From: Bacillus renqingensis
Lineage (GTDB): Bacteria; Bacillota; Bacilli; Bacillales; Cytobacillaceae
Length of the DNA stretch: 64,000 nt
Direction: 5' to 3'
Assembly (NCBI RefSeq): GCF_016464375.1
Contig: NZ_JADDIU010000016.1
Span: 28,020-92,019, forward strand
A program made the translations under genes and the position numbers. Shown piece by piece: positions 17,272 through 26,253 of this stretch (within the stretch, counting starts at the first letter, position 1; every line of letters begins with the position of its first letter). The notes under the pieces were generated by a model, which ran no database searches, was not told where the DNA came from, and was given only the letters and a program-made list of their open reading frames with translations.

Positions 17272-19247
17272 CCTTCATAATCTCCTTCGGCAACCATAAT
17301 ATTTTCATTTTCCAAAATCGTATCATCTTCCTCTAACCCAAAGGCAACATTACTTTCAATCCACTTACGGCGAGGTTCTACCTTATCGCCCATAAGTGTT
17401 GTGATCCTGCGCTCCGCCCGTGCGGCATCATCGATTTTCACACGGATCAACGTTCTTGTCTCCGGATCCATCGTCGTTTCCCAAAGCTGGTCGGCGTTCA
17501 TTTCACCCAGACCTTTGTAGCGCTGGATGATGTAGCCTCTGCCGACATTTTTGATAGCCGTTTGCAGCTCCTCCTCATTCCAGGCATATTCAATCACTTC
17601 TTTTTTACCGGTTCCGCGGCTTACTTTATAAAGCGGCGGCAGAGCAATAAATACTCTCCCCGCCTCCACAAGCGGCTTCATATAGCGGTAGAAGAAGGTT
17701 AACAGGAGTACCTGAATATGGGCACCATCCGTATCCGCATCTGTCATGATAATAACTTTATCATAGTTAATATCTTCGATGGTAAAATCAGAGCCGACAC
17801 CAGCACCGATAGCATGGATGATTGTATTAATTTCTTCGTTTTTAAAAATATCCGAGAGCTTGGCCTTTTCTGTATTAATAACCTTACCCCGGAGTGGCAA
17901 AACAGCTTGGAAGCGGCGGTCGCGGCCTTGCTTTGCCGAACCACCCGCAGAATCTCCCTCCACCAAATAAAGTTCATTTTTTTGTGGATTGCGTGATTGT
18001 GCCGGTGTCAACTTTCCTGATAGCGGAGCATCTGAGCGTTTGCGTTTTTTCCCGCTTCTTGCATCTTCTCTTGCTTTTCTTGCTGCTTCGCGTGCTTGAT
18101 AAGCCTTGATTGATTTTTTGATCAGCAGCGAGCTGATATCCGGGTTTTCTTCTAAGAAATAGGAAAGGTGTTCAGAGACAACGGCGTCCACTGCGGATCG
18201 TGCCTCACTTGTACCTAATTTTCCCTTCGTTTGCCCCTCAAACTGGAGCAGATCCTCGGGAATGCGGACTGAAATAATAGCAGATAGACCTTCGCGAATA
18301 TCAGAGCCATCCAAGTTTTTATCCTTCTCTTTTAACAGACCCACCTTGCGGGCATAATCATTAAATGCCCTTGTCATCGCTGTTTTCGAACCTGCTTCAT
18401 GAGTGCCGCCATCTTTCGTACGGACATTATTAACAAATGACAAGACGTTTTCCGAATAGCCATCATTAAATTGAAAGGCAAATTCGACCTCGATATGGTT
18501 TTGCACCCCTTCGAAACTGACTACTGGGTGGAGAACATCCTTTTCCTCATTTAAATAAGCGACAAACGCTTCAATTCCGTTTTCATAATGAAATACTTCG
18601 TGTAAATCGTTGCGTGCATCGATGATTTCAATTTTTAACCCTTTTAACAAGAAAGCCGATTCCTGGAGCCGCTCGCATAATGTTTCAAAATTATAGGTGG
18701 TAGTTGAAAAAATTTTCGGGTCGGGCTTAAAATGAATCGTAGTCCCCGTTTGGTTGGTTTTTCCAATTTTTTCAAGGGTTGATACTGGCTTGCCGCCGTG
18801 TTCAAAGCGCTGTTCATAAATGAAGCCGTCTCGTTTGATGGTGACGGTCAGCCATTCTGATAATGCATTGACAACAGAGGCACCTACACCATGCAAACCA
18901 CCGCTCGTCTTGTATCCACCCTGGCCGAATTTACCGCCGGCATGAAGGACTGTAAGAATGACCTCTGCTGTTGGTTTTCCCGTTTTATGCATTCCGGTAG
19001 GAAATCCACGTCCTTTATCGACGACGCTGATGGAGTTATCTTTGTGTATTTTAACAATAATATGATCGCCATACCCTGCAAGCGCTTCATCGACGGAGTT
19101 ATCGACAATCTCATAGACGAGATGGTGAAGTCCACGTGAATCAGTGCTGCCAATGTACATGCCGGGTCGTTTTCTAACGGCTTCAAGTCCTTCAAGTACT
19201 TGTATGGCATCATCATTATAATCAAAAGCTTGCTGATTTCTTGCCAC
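17268..19247 (-). CDS. parE: DNA topoisomerase IV subunit B
   Basis: ParE (659 residues) is the ATPase subunit of topoisomerase IV. It has the GHKL ATP site ([13 protein letters not shown] near residue 50; [30 protein letters not shown]), the transducer domain, and the TOPRIM metal site ([17 protein letters not shown] and [12 protein letters not shown]). The start is GTG with AAGGGGA upstream. It overlaps parC by 4 nt. A probable LexA half-match box lies about 80 nt upstream; parEC is a LexA target in B. subtilis. Confidence 0.95.
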   Translation of the reverse strand: MARNQQAFDYNDDAIQVLEGLEAVRKRPGMYIGSTDSRGLHHLVYEIVDNSVDEALAGYGDHIIVKIHKDNSISVVDKGRGFPTGMHKTGKPTAEVILTVLHAGGKFGQGGYKTSGGLHGVGASVVNALSEWLTVTIKRDGFIYEQRFEHGGKPVSTLEKIGKTNQTGTTIHFKPDPKIFSTTTYNFETLCERLQESAFLLKGLKIEIIDARNDLHEVFHYENGIEAFVAYLNEEKDVLHPVVSFEGVQNHIEVEFAFQFNDGYSENVLSFVNNVRTKDGGTHEAGSKTAMTRAFNDYARKVGLLKEKDKNLDGSDIREGLSAIISVRIPEDLLQFEGQTKGKLGTSEARSAVDAVVSEHLSYFLEENPDISSLLIKKSIKAYQAREAARKAREDARSGKKRKRSDAPLSGKLTPAQSRNPQKNELYLVEGDSAGGSAKQGRDRRFQAVLPLRGKVINTEKAKLSDIFKNEEINTIIHAIGAGVGSDFTIEDINYDKVIIMTDADTDGAHIQVLLLTFFYRYMKPLVEAGRVFIALPPLYKVSRGTGKKEVIEYAWNEEELQTAIKNVGRGYIIQRYKGLGEMNADQLWETTMDPETRTLIRVKIDDAARAERRITTLMGDKVEPRRKWIESNVAFGLEEDDTILENENIMVAEGDYEG

Positions 19248-19328
19248 TAAAATTCCCCTTTCACTACAAAAAAACTATCATCAATACTGTTTTATTCACA
19301 TTCGATAAAGCATTCTATTTTCCTTTAA

Positions 19329-19340
19329 GAACGAATGTTT
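19329..19340 (-). promoter_or_regulatory. Candidate LexA (SOS) box upstream of parE
   Basis: The minus strand reads AAAC-ATTC-GTTC within CAAACATTCGTTCT. This matches the Bacillus SOS box (CGAAC-N4-GTTCG) in one arm fully and the other with a G-to-A change. In B. subtilis parEC was reported as part of the LexA regulon, which supports the call. No clean promoter could be assigned next to it. Confidence 0.45.
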
Positions 19341-19470
19341 GCTATTTTATTTTATCATATTTCAAGCAAGGGTCTAAGGTTTATTTTAGCGATTTATTTT
19401 GATTTGGCAAATAAATAATGATAACCTGCGGTGGATTGACAGCCTTTTAATAGATTAATTCCGTATACAA

Positions 19471-19503
19471 TAAAAAAAGCCGCCTCCTTTTTTGGCAGCT
19501 TTT
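19471..19503 (-). terminator. Terminator of the CoA-binding protein gene
   Basis: On the minus strand AAAGCTGCC pairs with GGCGGCTTT (one mismatch), followed by a run of T. Confidence 0.75.
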
Positions 19504-19512
19504 AAGAAATCA

Positions 19513-19929
19513 TCAGGCCTTTGTTAAAGCATGTTCCACTTTAATACAGCGATCCATAATCACGGTATAACCCTTTTCTTTTAAAAATTGATAGGCCTCT
19601 TCATTGACGAGACCCTGTTGGGCCCAAAAAACATCAGCATCAATCTCAGCAAATTCCTTTGCTACATCCAAGAGCTGCTCGGAACGGCGGAATACATTGA
19701 CAATGTCTATATGACCTTCAATATCCTTTAATGACGCAACAGCCTTGACACCGAGTGCTTCATCAATGGTCGGATTGACCGGAATGATCTCATAGCCCGC
19801 TTTTTGCATCGCAGCCGAAACCTGGTAGGAAGTCCTTTCGGGATTACTGCTTAAGCCAACAACAGCAATCCGTTTTGCTTTTTTCAATATTGCCTTGATT
19901 TCCTCGCGGCTTGGATTTTCAATCGTCAT
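19513..19929 (-). CDS. yneT: CoA-binding domain protein (YneT-like)
   Basis: A 138-residue single-domain protein with a Rossmann CoA-binding fold, like the N-terminal domain of succinyl-CoA synthetase alpha. Seen are the glycine loop RIAVVGLSSNPERTSYQVS, YEIIPVNPTIDE, IDIVNVFRRSE and DVFWAQQGLVNEEA, ending in a conserved MDRCIKVEH. Its catalytic role, if any, is unknown. GAGGAG at 19938-19943 is 8 nt from the ATG at 19929, which is preferred over the GTG at 19938. The position upstream of parE matches yneT in B. subtilis. Confidence 0.85.
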   Translation of the reverse strand: MTIENPSREEIKAILKKAKRIAVVGLSSNPERTSYQVSAAMQKAGYEIIPVNPTIDEALGVKAVASLKDIEGHIDIVNVFRRSEQLLDVAKEFAEIDADVFWAQQGLVNEEAYQFLKEKGYTVIMDRCIKVEHALTKA

Positions 19930-20007
19930 TCTCTCCACTCCTCAATCATCACTCTCCTATATTTTACCTGAATGAATTAGGATTACACAACTAAAGGACT
20001 CAGACCG

Positions 20008-20832
20008 CTATCCTTTTGCTGCTGTAGCCTTGGGAACATTGATACTAAACCGTGCCCCGTCTCCGGTATTTTCGACTGTCACACTGCCATCCATTTTTTC
20101 TAGAGTCATCTTGGTCAAATATAATCCTAGACCCGTACCGTTCGGCTTCGTAGTAAAATGGGGATGGAATACCTTATCAATAATGGCAGGCTGTATCCCA
20201 TAAGCATTATCTGTAAATATCGCCGTAACAAATTCCTTTGTTTCCATGATTTCGATCGTAATTTTTCGTCTGGGTATTTCTTTTAGCACAAAAGCATCAC
20301 GGGCATTTGTTAAAACGTTTAATACTGCCAGGCTAAACTCATTTGGATAGCCATAGGCTAACTGCTGGCCTCTATTTTCAAATTCTACGAAAATCCCGTG
20401 AGTTTTAAGGCATGGCGAAAAAATCGACAACGCCTCTTCAATTGAATCTCCAACGGAGAAGGTACTTTTTTCATTGTTCGGTTTATAAAATTTACGAAAA
20501 TCATGGATGGTTTGTGACATATGTTTGATTTGAATCATGCTCTCCCGTGTAAAACGATCGATATAAGATTCATTTATTTCCCCAAATTCCAGTGCATCTC
20601 TTACGTCTTGAATTAATAACAATAAGCTATTTAACGGCTGACGCCATTGATGGCCGATAGCAGACATGATTTCACCCATGACCGCAAGTCGAGAGTGCTG
20701 AATGAGAATTTGGTCTTTCTCAAGATTCTTGGCGATTTCCTCTTGGATTCTTTTTTCTAATAGTTGATTGATCGCCTCATATTGTTCTGCCAGTTCCTGA
20801 TAATTTATTTCCTGTTCGGTTTCTGTTGACAT
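20008..20832 (-). CDS. Cytoplasmic orphan sensor histidine kinase
   Basis: A 274-residue kinase with no membrane segment. Residues 1-48 form an N-terminal coiled coil. The H-box GEIMSAIGHQWRQPLNSL places the phosphorylated histidine at residue 61; the Trp-Arg-Gln-Pro after it marks the HPK4-like group. The ATPase domain has the N-box LNVLTNARDAF, a G1 box altered to DNAYG (normally DxGxG) and the G2 box GTGLGLY. No response regulator is adjacent, and the signal and partner are unknown. It sits between plsY and yneT, a place not occupied in B. subtilis as far as I recall. Confidence 0.85.
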   Translation of the reverse strand: MSTETEQEINYQELAEQYEAINQLLEKRIQEEIAKNLEKDQILIQHSRLAVMGEIMSAIGHQWRQPLNSLLLLIQDVRDALEFGEINESYIDRFTRESMIQIKHMSQTIHDFRKFYKPNNEKSTFSVGDSIEEALSIFSPCLKTHGIFVEFENRGQQLAYGYPNEFSLAVLNVLTNARDAFVLKEIPRRKITIEIMETKEFVTAIFTDNAYGIQPAIIDKVFHPHFTTKPNGTGLGLYLTKMTLEKMDGSVTVENTGDGARFSINVPKATAAKG

Positions 20833-21009
20833 AAGTTCACCTCATTATGAAAAGGATGATACGATAAAACCGACCCATAGTTCCATCATATGAAAGCCGA
20901 CTGAATAGATTGTTTTTTATTTATTTTAACCCATATCCCCCCTATTAGATATAGAACAGGAAGGACTGTAACAAATGGTTTGAAAATTCTTCATATTTTT
21001 GTAAAAAAA

Positions 21010-21060
21010 TTGACGCTAAACCTACACAAAAATAGAAGCATATGATGATTTTCATCATAT
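21010..21060 (+). promoter_or_regulatory. plsY promoter with palindromic operator
   Basis: TTGACG (21010-21015), 17 nt, TAGAAG (21033-21038) is a fair promoter. Immediately downstream a perfect 9-bp inverted repeat, ATATGATGA-TTT-TCATCATAT (21040-21060), would cover the transcription start. It does not look like the FapR site that controls lipid genes in B. subtilis, so the regulator is unknown. Confidence 0.5.
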
Positions 21061-21110
21061 CATGGTGTAAAATAGAATAGCTTGATCTTTTGTTAAAGGG
21101 GAAATCATGA

Positions 21111-21710
21111 ATGGATCAATTTATCATCATCTTCATTCTTGCCTATTTACTTGGCTCCATCCCTTCCGGCTTAATTATCGGTAAGGTTTTTTATAAAACG
21201 GATATTCGTGAGCATGGGAGCGGGAACTTGGGAGCGACTAATACATTTCGTACACTTGGTGTGAAGGCAGGATCAGTCGTGACACTTGCTGATATTTTAA
21301 AGGGGACACTTGCAGCTGCATTACCCTACATCCTGTCCGTTGAACTACACCCATTGATTCCAGGTGTCCTTGCTGTCATTGGCCATACTTATCCCATCTT
21401 TGCCAGGTTTCGCGGTGGAAAAGCAGTTGCGACCTCCGGCGGGGTTATATTGTGCTATGCTCCGTTATTGTTCATAATACTTGTGCTTGCTTTCTTTATT
21501 AGTTTGTACATAACCAAATATGTCTCCTTATCTTCGATGATTGCCGGAATCGTTGCAATCCTTTACGTTTTAATTTCTGGGATGATAGGGGAATGGGATC
21601 CTCCGCTGCTAATTGTAATCATCCTGTTAGCATCGTTTGTGATATTACGCCACCGCACCAATATTAAACGAATTATCATTAAAACCGAACCGAAAATTAA
21701 ATGGCTATAG
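21111..21710 (+). CDS. plsY: Glycerol-3-phosphate acyltransferase
   Basis: PlsY (199 residues) transfers the acyl group from acyl-phosphate to glycerol-3-phosphate, the first step of phospholipid synthesis at the membrane. Five to six hydrophobic helices are seen, together with the three cytoplasmic family motifs: [27 protein letters not shown] and [18 protein letters not shown]. Length matches the family (about 193-200). It corresponds to yneS in B. subtilis, divergent from yneT-parE. A bidirectional hairpin follows. Confidence 0.95.
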   Translation: MDQFIIIFILAYLLGSIPSGLIIGKVFYKTDIREHGSGNLGATNTFRTLGVKAGSVVTLADILKGTLAAALPYILSVELHPLIPGVLAVIGHTYPIFARFRGGKAVATSGGVILCYAPLLFIILVLAFFISLYITKYVSLSSMIAGIVAILYVLISGMIGEWDPPLLIVIILLASFVILRHRTNIKRIIIKTEPKIKWL

Positions 21711-21735
21711 ACTATGCAGTAATACATAAGAAATA

Positions 21736-21771
21736 AGAAAGCGGAGCTTATAAAAGGAAGCACCGCTTTCT
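21736..21771. terminator. Bidirectional hairpin between plsY and the thioesterase gene
   Basis: AGAAAGCGG pairs with CCGCTTTCT (9 bp, 18-nt loop) between convergent genes. Confidence 0.65.
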
Positions 21772-21790
21772 GTAAGAAATATAGTCAGTT

Positions 21791-22219
21791 TTACTTTTTC
21801 TTGATATCCTCATATTTTAAAAACCATTCTGGGAACGCCTTTTTAAACGATGTTGGTCTGAAATTGTCTTTTTTCACGATGATATGAGTTGTTTTTCCTT
21901 CTGCACACACCTCCGCATCACCGTTAACGATCGTATAGCCATAAACTGTTTTAATTCCATCGTTTTGTTCCACCCAAGTGTTAATAAACGCTTGGTCACC
22001 GTAACGCAATGCCTTCTTATACGTTACTTGGACATCATAAACAGGGGCGAAATAACCAGCTTCCTCCATGGCCAGATAGCTATACCCTAAATCTTCAATC
22101 AATCCCGTTCGGCCTAATTCAAAAAACTTCAAATAATTGGCATGATAGATCACACCCATCATGTCCGTATCGGCATAATAAAGCTGAATTGATCTTTCCG
22201 AAACAAAAAATGGATCCAT
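21791..22219 (-). CDS. yneP: Acyl-CoA thioesterase, hotdog fold (YneP-like)
   Basis: A 142-residue 4HBT-type thioesterase of the YbgC/FadM group that hydrolyses acyl-CoA. The motif YADTDMMGVIYHANYLKFFE (residues 14-33) contains the catalytic Asp and the typical HxNY. A further VTYKKALRYGD segment is characteristic of this group. It follows the AAA+ gene by 18 nt on the same strand and may share its transcript. The position near tlp and plsY matches yneP in B. subtilis. The physiological substrate is not known. Confidence 0.88.
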   Translation of the reverse strand: MDPFFVSERSIQLYYADTDMMGVIYHANYLKFFELGRTGLIEDLGYSYLAMEEAGYFAPVYDVQVTYKKALRYGDQAFINTWVEQNDGIKTVYGYTIVNGDAEVCAEGKTTHIIVKKDNFRPTSFKKAFPEWFLKYEDIKKK

Positions 22220-22237
22220 TTTTAGTCTTCCCCCTTA

Positions 22238-24592
22238 TTAAATTTTACTAAAAGCCGTTGCCACATCTGCCGCCTCTAAAATCAATGCTTGTTCAAGGAG
22301 GTGTTCGTCATGAAAGGCTTGTCCGTCGTCTGTAATTAATCTTGCTGCCTGGGCTTGAATCATCGCATCCACTATATTTGTAGCAAAGCGCCCGTTTCCT
22401 TTGACCGGCTCTTTTTCTATTTTTTCAAGCAGCAAATTTTTAGCCTCTTCCGTTATTTGATATTGATAGCCCCCGGCATAAGATACCATGATCCTAAGCA
22501 GTTCATCAGTAGAATAATCGGGAAAGAAGAAGAACTTTTTAAACCGGGAACGAAGCCCCGGGTTACTTTCAAGCAGCATCTCCATTTCATTTGGATAACC
22601 GGCGAGGACAACCACGAGGTTTTCATTGTGCTTCGTCATCTCATCGACAAGGGTATCAATAACCTCTTTGCCAAAATCGCCAGCTGTAGATCCAAGGAGG
22701 GAATAAGCCTCGTCAATGAATAAGACACCGCCGAGGGCTTCCCTAATCTTTTTCTTTGTTTTACCGGCTGTTTGCCCGACATAGCCCGCAACAAAATCAG
22801 CACGGCTTGTGACAACCAGATGACCTCTTTTTAACATACCACATTCTTTTAGCAGTTTCGCATAGATTTTGGCAACGGTCGTTTTGCCGGTCCCCGGGTT
22901 TCCGGTAAACACGGAATGCAGTTGTAGCGGCACTGCTGGAAGCCCTTTGTTACGCCTAAATTGCTGCATTTTCACAAATGAAAAAAGCGCCCTTAGTTCA
23001 GCTTTTAATGAATCAAGTCCGATTAAGCGATTCAGGTCTTCAATCGGCGAATCTTCCCTTTCCTTCCGCTCCGACAAAAAGTCTTCTTTATTTAAAATCA
23101 TATACTGGAGGACATCATCGTCTCCGGCGTTTGTTGCCCCTTTTTTAAAAATCGCCTCTAGGACAAGATTACTGGCGGTGCGGGCATTACCAAATGTATC
23201 ATCGACCCGTTCCTGTTCAAGACGATGGCCAAGCTCGATTCTAGCCTCATCCGTTAAATAATAATCATTATCGGCGGCAACCTTTTCACCAATTTCGATT
23301 AATTCTTGATTCGAATAATTGGGTAAATGAATGAAATTGGATTGGGGAAAACGACTGAAAAGTCCTGGGTTTGCATCTAAAAACGTACGCATTTCCTCAG
23401 GGTAGCCTGCTAAAATGACAGCAAATTTTCCACCGTACTCTTTACCGGTCATAAGTGAAACCAGCGTATCAATCGCTGCTTGCCCATAATCATTTCCTGC
23501 CTGCCCCTCGCGTTTTAAACTATAGGCCTCATCAATAAATAACACGCCGCCGAGAGAACGTTCGACAACCGCCCGGACGTTCTCCTCAGTCTGTCCAACA
23601 AAGGAACCGACAAGTTGTGAGCGGTTCGTTTCAATCACCTCTTCACGCGGCAAGACGCCAAGCTCATGATAGATTTTGGCGATGAGGCGCGCCAGTGTGG
23701 TTTTTCCAGTACCGGGATTGCCGATAAGAATCATGTTTAGATTCAGCTCATCTTTTATGTGAAATCCTTTTTCCTTGCGCAGTTTTTGGTATTTAACATA
23801 TCGATAAAAAGCTTCTACCCGGTTCTTAACCGACTCCATCCCAATCATTTCATTAAATTGTTCCAATGCATTTTCAGTGGCGGAAGAGCTTTCCTCCTCT
23901 GTTTCCAAAAAGTGCTGCTCCCATTTCCGTTTTATTTCCTTCACCTTGGATAGGTGTAACTTTAAATCCTCATAGTAAACCGCTGTGTGAAACACACCGA
24001 TAATTGACTGTTCGTACTCCTTTGCTGCCTTTAACAAATTTTCCGTTTCCTCAATGGCAGTCGAAAGCAAATCGTAAAGCTGTTGATATTTATAAAAAAG
24101 CTCTTTTTCCATCATCGTTGAGACAAGATCGACCGCCCGTTGTAAATCACGGAGCGCTTTTTTGCCATCTGTTAAAAAGCGCTGGCATATTTCTATGTAC
24201 TCTTCCGCTATTTTTCTTTTGGCCGTCCGATTATCCGTTTCCCTTATAGCAGGGAAAGAGAGCGGTAAAAGTAAAGCTTTAAATTTCTTCCAATCGGAAT
24301 GAATGATGACTTTTTTGGCTGTTTGATTATGAGGGTTTAACTTTACCGCCTTTTCAAGCCAAACGAAGGCAAGATGATCTTGTTTATTCCGGTTGAGTCT
24401 CGAACGGGCCACAAGCGTTAACAAGCTGGATACAACAATTGGATTTGTTTCCCGGCTTAAAATAGTTATGAGCTGACTTTCATTAATGATGGTTCCGGTT
24501 TCGTTCAGCTCTTGTTCCCACAGGCGAATTTGCTCATCAGAAACGGTTTGGCCATTGTTAGGTTGTATCAAAAGTTCATCACATCTTTTCAA
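22238..24592 (-). CDS. Double AAA+ ATPase of the SpoVK/CbbX family
   Basis: A 784-residue protein with a helical N-terminal region (about 1-240, coiled-coil-like around 170-235) and two AAA+ modules. Module 1: Walker A GNPGTGKTT (291-299), Walker B LFIDE (351-355). Module 2: Walker A GNPGTGKTT (564-572), Walker B LFIDE (624-628). Both have the pore-like segments (GSFVGQT; AGYVGQT) and the RSRF/FSRF arginine finger. Each module resembles stage V sporulation protein K (about 320 residues), so this is a tandem relative. It probably remodels a protein substrate; target and sporulation role are inference. It lies between tlp and yneP, where B. subtilis has no such gene. Confidence 0.82.
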   Translation of the reverse strand: MKRCDELLIQPNNGQTVSDEQIRLWEQELNETGTIINESQLITILSRETNPIVVSSLLTLVARSRLNRNKQDHLAFVWLEKAVKLNPHNQTAKKVIIHSDWKKFKALLLPLSFPAIRETDNRTAKRKIAEEYIEICQRFLTDGKKALRDLQRAVDLVSTMMEKELFYKYQQLYDLLSTAIEETENLLKAAKEYEQSIIGVFHTAVYYEDLKLHLSKVKEIKRKWEQHFLETEEESSSATENALEQFNEMIGMESVKNRVEAFYRYVKYQKLRKEKGFHIKDELNLNMILIGNPGTGKTTLARLIAKIYHELGVLPREEVIETNRSQLVGSFVGQTEENVRAVVERSLGGVLFIDEAYSLKREGQAGNDYGQAAIDTLVSLMTGKEYGGKFAVILAGYPEEMRTFLDANPGLFSRFPQSNFIHLPNYSNQELIEIGEKVAADNDYYLTDEARIELGHRLEQERVDDTFGNARTASNLVLEAIFKKGATNAGDDDVLQYMILNKEDFLSERKEREDSPIEDLNRLIGLDSLKAELRALFSFVKMQQFRRNKGLPAVPLQLHSVFTGNPGTGKTTVAKIYAKLLKECGMLKRGHLVVTSRADFVAGYVGQTAGKTKKKIREALGGVLFIDEAYSLLGSTAGDFGKEVIDTLVDEMTKHNENLVVVLAGYPNEMEMLLESNPGLRSRFKKFFFFPDYSTDELLRIMVSYAGGYQYQITEEAKNLLLEKIEKEPVKGNGRFATNIVDAMIQAQAARLITDDGQAFHDEHLLEQALILEAADVATAFSKI

Positions 24593-24645
24593 AAATTCCC
24601 TTCTATCTTACCATAAGAAAGCTTAGAACAGTAAATAAGAGGAAT

Positions 24646-24678
24646 TGAAAAAGGACCTCTCCGAGATCGGCGGTCCTT
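24646..24678 (-). terminator. Terminator of tlp
   Basis: On the minus strand AAGGACC pairs with GGTCCTT around a 14-nt loop, followed by TTTC. Confidence 0.75.
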
Positions 24679-24687
24679 GATTTTACG

Positions 24688-24921
24688 TTATTCTTGCGAG
24701 GTGTTGTTTGCTTCATCTTTAATTTCTGAACGGAATGAATCAATACTTTCCCGTCTGCGCTGATTTTTTGCTTCGATTTGCCGGCGTTGTTGTTCACTAT
24801 CAGTAAACTCTAATGATTCTTCCGCCGCTTCCATGTTCTCAATTGTATGGTGAACCATGGATTGCAGTTTTTCAACATTATCACTACGATCATCTGGTTT
24901 TGGTTTATTGTTATAAGCCAT
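24688..24921 (-). CDS. tlp: Small acid-soluble spore protein Tlp
   Basis: A 77-residue thioredoxin-like SASP made in the forespore. It carries the family core [20 protein letters not shown] and the later [19 protein letters not shown], very close to B. subtilis Tlp (83 aa). The AGGAGG ribosome site is 7 nt before the ATG. It lies directly downstream of sspN on the same strand, as in B. subtilis. Expression is expected in the forespore under sigma G, although no convincing sigma-G box was found just upstream. Confidence 0.93.
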   Translation of the reverse strand: MAYNNKPKPDDRSDNVEKLQSMVHHTIENMEAAEESLEFTDSEQQRRQIEAKNQRRRESIDSFRSEIKDEANNTSQE

Positions 24922-25001
24922 TCAAGATCCTCCTAAAAGTGTACTTGGTACAAATATAGTTTGTATCAAGAGTGAAAAAATATGATAAGAAGAAAGTAGC
25001 A

Positions 25002-25038
25002 AAAAGACCCATCAGCATGAGTGCTTCCTGGGTCTTTT
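25002..25038 (-). terminator. Terminator of sspN
   Basis: AAAAGACCCA pairs with TGGGTCTTTT across a 17-nt loop, and the minus strand continues with T. Confidence 0.7.
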
Positions 25039-25045
25039 CATCTAT

Positions 25046-25186
25046 TTATTCACCTTTTGTTTGCATTACCTGGGCATGCTCACCTGATTTATCTTGCATT
25101 TGTTTGCCCTTATTACCGCCGAAGCCTCGCGGCTGTGTTCCAATATGATCGGGTCTAAACCGTTTTGTTTGATAACCTTTACCCAT
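25046..25186 (-). CDS. sspN: Small acid-soluble spore protein N
   Basis: A 46-residue ORF on the minus strand. The sequence starts [20 protein letters not shown] and ends [22 protein letters not shown], matching SspN, a minor forespore SASP. A purine-rich AAGGGGGG site precedes the ATG at 25186. The neighbours tlp and yneN are as in B. subtilis. Confidence 0.9.
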   Translation of the reverse strand: MGKGYQTKRFRPDHIGTQPRGFGGNKGKQMQDKSGEHAQVMQTKGE

Positions 25187-25250
25187 AATAACCCCCCCTT
25201 AGTATCATTTTGTCCAAAAAGCAGGGGAACCATGATTGGAAAACTTTTGG

Positions 25251-25382
25251 TTATTCGGCTTTGCCTAGTCGCTTTTGTTCTAGCCGTTGTTCGATCTTTT
25301 CCATCGCAGCGCTATCTTTCAAAAGTTGTAGCTTATTTTCTGAAACCAATTCTGCAAAGGAACGTTTTCTTGGTCTTCTCAT
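25251..25382 (-). CDS. fbpB: FbpB-family small basic protein
   Basis: A 43-residue basic protein on the minus strand, starting MRRPRKRSFAELVSENKLQL and continuing with a charged helix (EKIEQRLEQKRLGKAE). This fits the Fur-regulated basic protein B family. In B. subtilis FbpB acts with the sRNA FsrA to spare iron by reducing translation of iron-rich enzymes. The GGAAGGTGA ribosome site precedes ATG 25382. A good Fur-box match lies 28 nt upstream. The neighbour acnA encodes an iron-sulfur enzyme, a typical target of this response. Confidence 0.75.
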   Translation of the reverse strand: MRRPRKRSFAELVSENKLQLLKDSAAMEKIEQRLEQKRLGKAE

Positions 25383-25409
25383 GTTTATCACCTTCCTTAT
25401 TTCCTATTG

Positions 25410-25424
25410 TAACAATTATTATGA
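25410..25424 (-). promoter_or_regulatory. Candidate Fur box upstream of fbpB
   Basis: The minus strand reads TCATAATAATTGTTA, which matches the 7-1-7 Fur consensus TGATAATNATTATCA at all but three positions. The location just upstream of the fbpB start fits iron repression. Confidence 0.55.
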
Positions 25425-25480
25425 CCATAAACGCTTTCAATTATTACAACTTTTTGAAAATTTAATTGGTTTTTAACAAT

Positions 25481-25513
25481 AAAAAAAGACGTTGAATGAA
25501 AAACCAACGTCTT
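25481..25513 (-). terminator. Terminator of the thiol-disulfide oxidoreductase gene
   Basis: On the minus strand AAGACGTTG pairs with CAACGTCTT, followed by TTTTTTTATTG. Confidence 0.85.
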
Positions 25514-25520
25514 CTATATC

Positions 25521-26060
25521 TCATTTTAGTTTACTTGTTAATTCCTTCATATCTGCAAGCTTCATTGTACCTGGAAATTTATTTTGAATAATTCCATTAC
25601 TATCAATAAAATAGGTCGTTGGAATGGCAACAACTTGATATTTCTCATTTACAGCATCTTCCGTATCAAGAAGGATTGGGAAAGTAAGCTTATATTCATC
25701 AACAAAGCCCTTCACATCTAATTGCGGGTCGATATTGACAGCGAGTATCTTGATATCTTTATCAGCTGATTTGAAAAATTGCTCCATCTCAGGCATTTCT
25801 GCCTTACAAGGGCCGCACCATGTTGCCCAGAAGTTTAACATAACTTTTTTTCCCTTTAGGTCCGAGAGTTTAACGGTTTCACCACTTAGTGTCTTCAGTT
25901 CAAAATCAGGTGCCTTTGCTCCAATCGTCAGACCTGTCTTATTGGCTGAGACCTCTTTTGCGGTATCGGGCTGCTTATCTGTCTGTTTATCAACTGCCTG
26001 AACAATCGCCACTGTTAGCAATGTAATCAAGATAACAGCAGCAATTACCTTCTTTATCAT
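25521..26060 (-). CDS. yneN: Membrane-anchored thiol-disulfide oxidoreductase (YneN/ResA-like)
   Basis: A 179-residue extracytoplasmic thioredoxin-fold protein. One N-terminal membrane helix (about residues 4-22) is followed by a spacer and a TlpA/ResA domain with the active site WATWCGPC, the cis-Pro loop AIPTTYFID and LNFWATW strand. It reduces or exchanges disulfides of exported proteins; the partner is unknown. ATG 26060 follows AGGAAGGGG by 9 nt, so the upstream ATG at 26084, which has no ribosome site, is not used. The position next to acnA matches yneN. Confidence 0.88.
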   Translation of the reverse strand: MIKKVIAAVILITLLTVAIVQAVDKQTDKQPDTAKEVSANKTGLTIGAKAPDFELKTLSGETVKLSDLKGKKVMLNFWATWCGPCKAEMPEMEQFFKSADKDIKILAVNIDPQLDVKGFVDEYKLTFPILLDTEDAVNEKYQVVAIPTTYFIDSNGIIQNKFPGTMKLADMKELTSKLK

Positions 26061-26207
26061 CCCGAAAATCCCCTTCCTTTTCATTCATAATCACTACATT
26101 CGATTTTACACTATTAACTTAGGTAAAACAAAATACCAATTTGCCGATTCTGTGACAAATTAGAAAAGCGCAAGGCGCCCTTTTAGTGATAGTGTTTGTC
26201 GAAAAGC

Positions 26208-26242
26208 AAGAAACACCATGCGAATAACGCATGGTGTTTCTT
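26208..26242 (-). terminator. Terminator of acnA
   Basis: A 14-bp perfect stem, AAGAAACACCATGC against GCATGGTGTTTCTT, with a 7-nt loop and a T-rich tail. Upstream at 26162-26181 is a fragment (AGAAAAGCGCAAGGCGCC) of the intergenic repeat seen at 53871. Confidence 0.85.
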
Positions 26243-26253
26243 GGCAGAGTTAA

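Noticed and set aside
24603..24797. 64-codon minus-strand ORF at tlp
   Set aside because: Shadow frame of tlp and its terminator.
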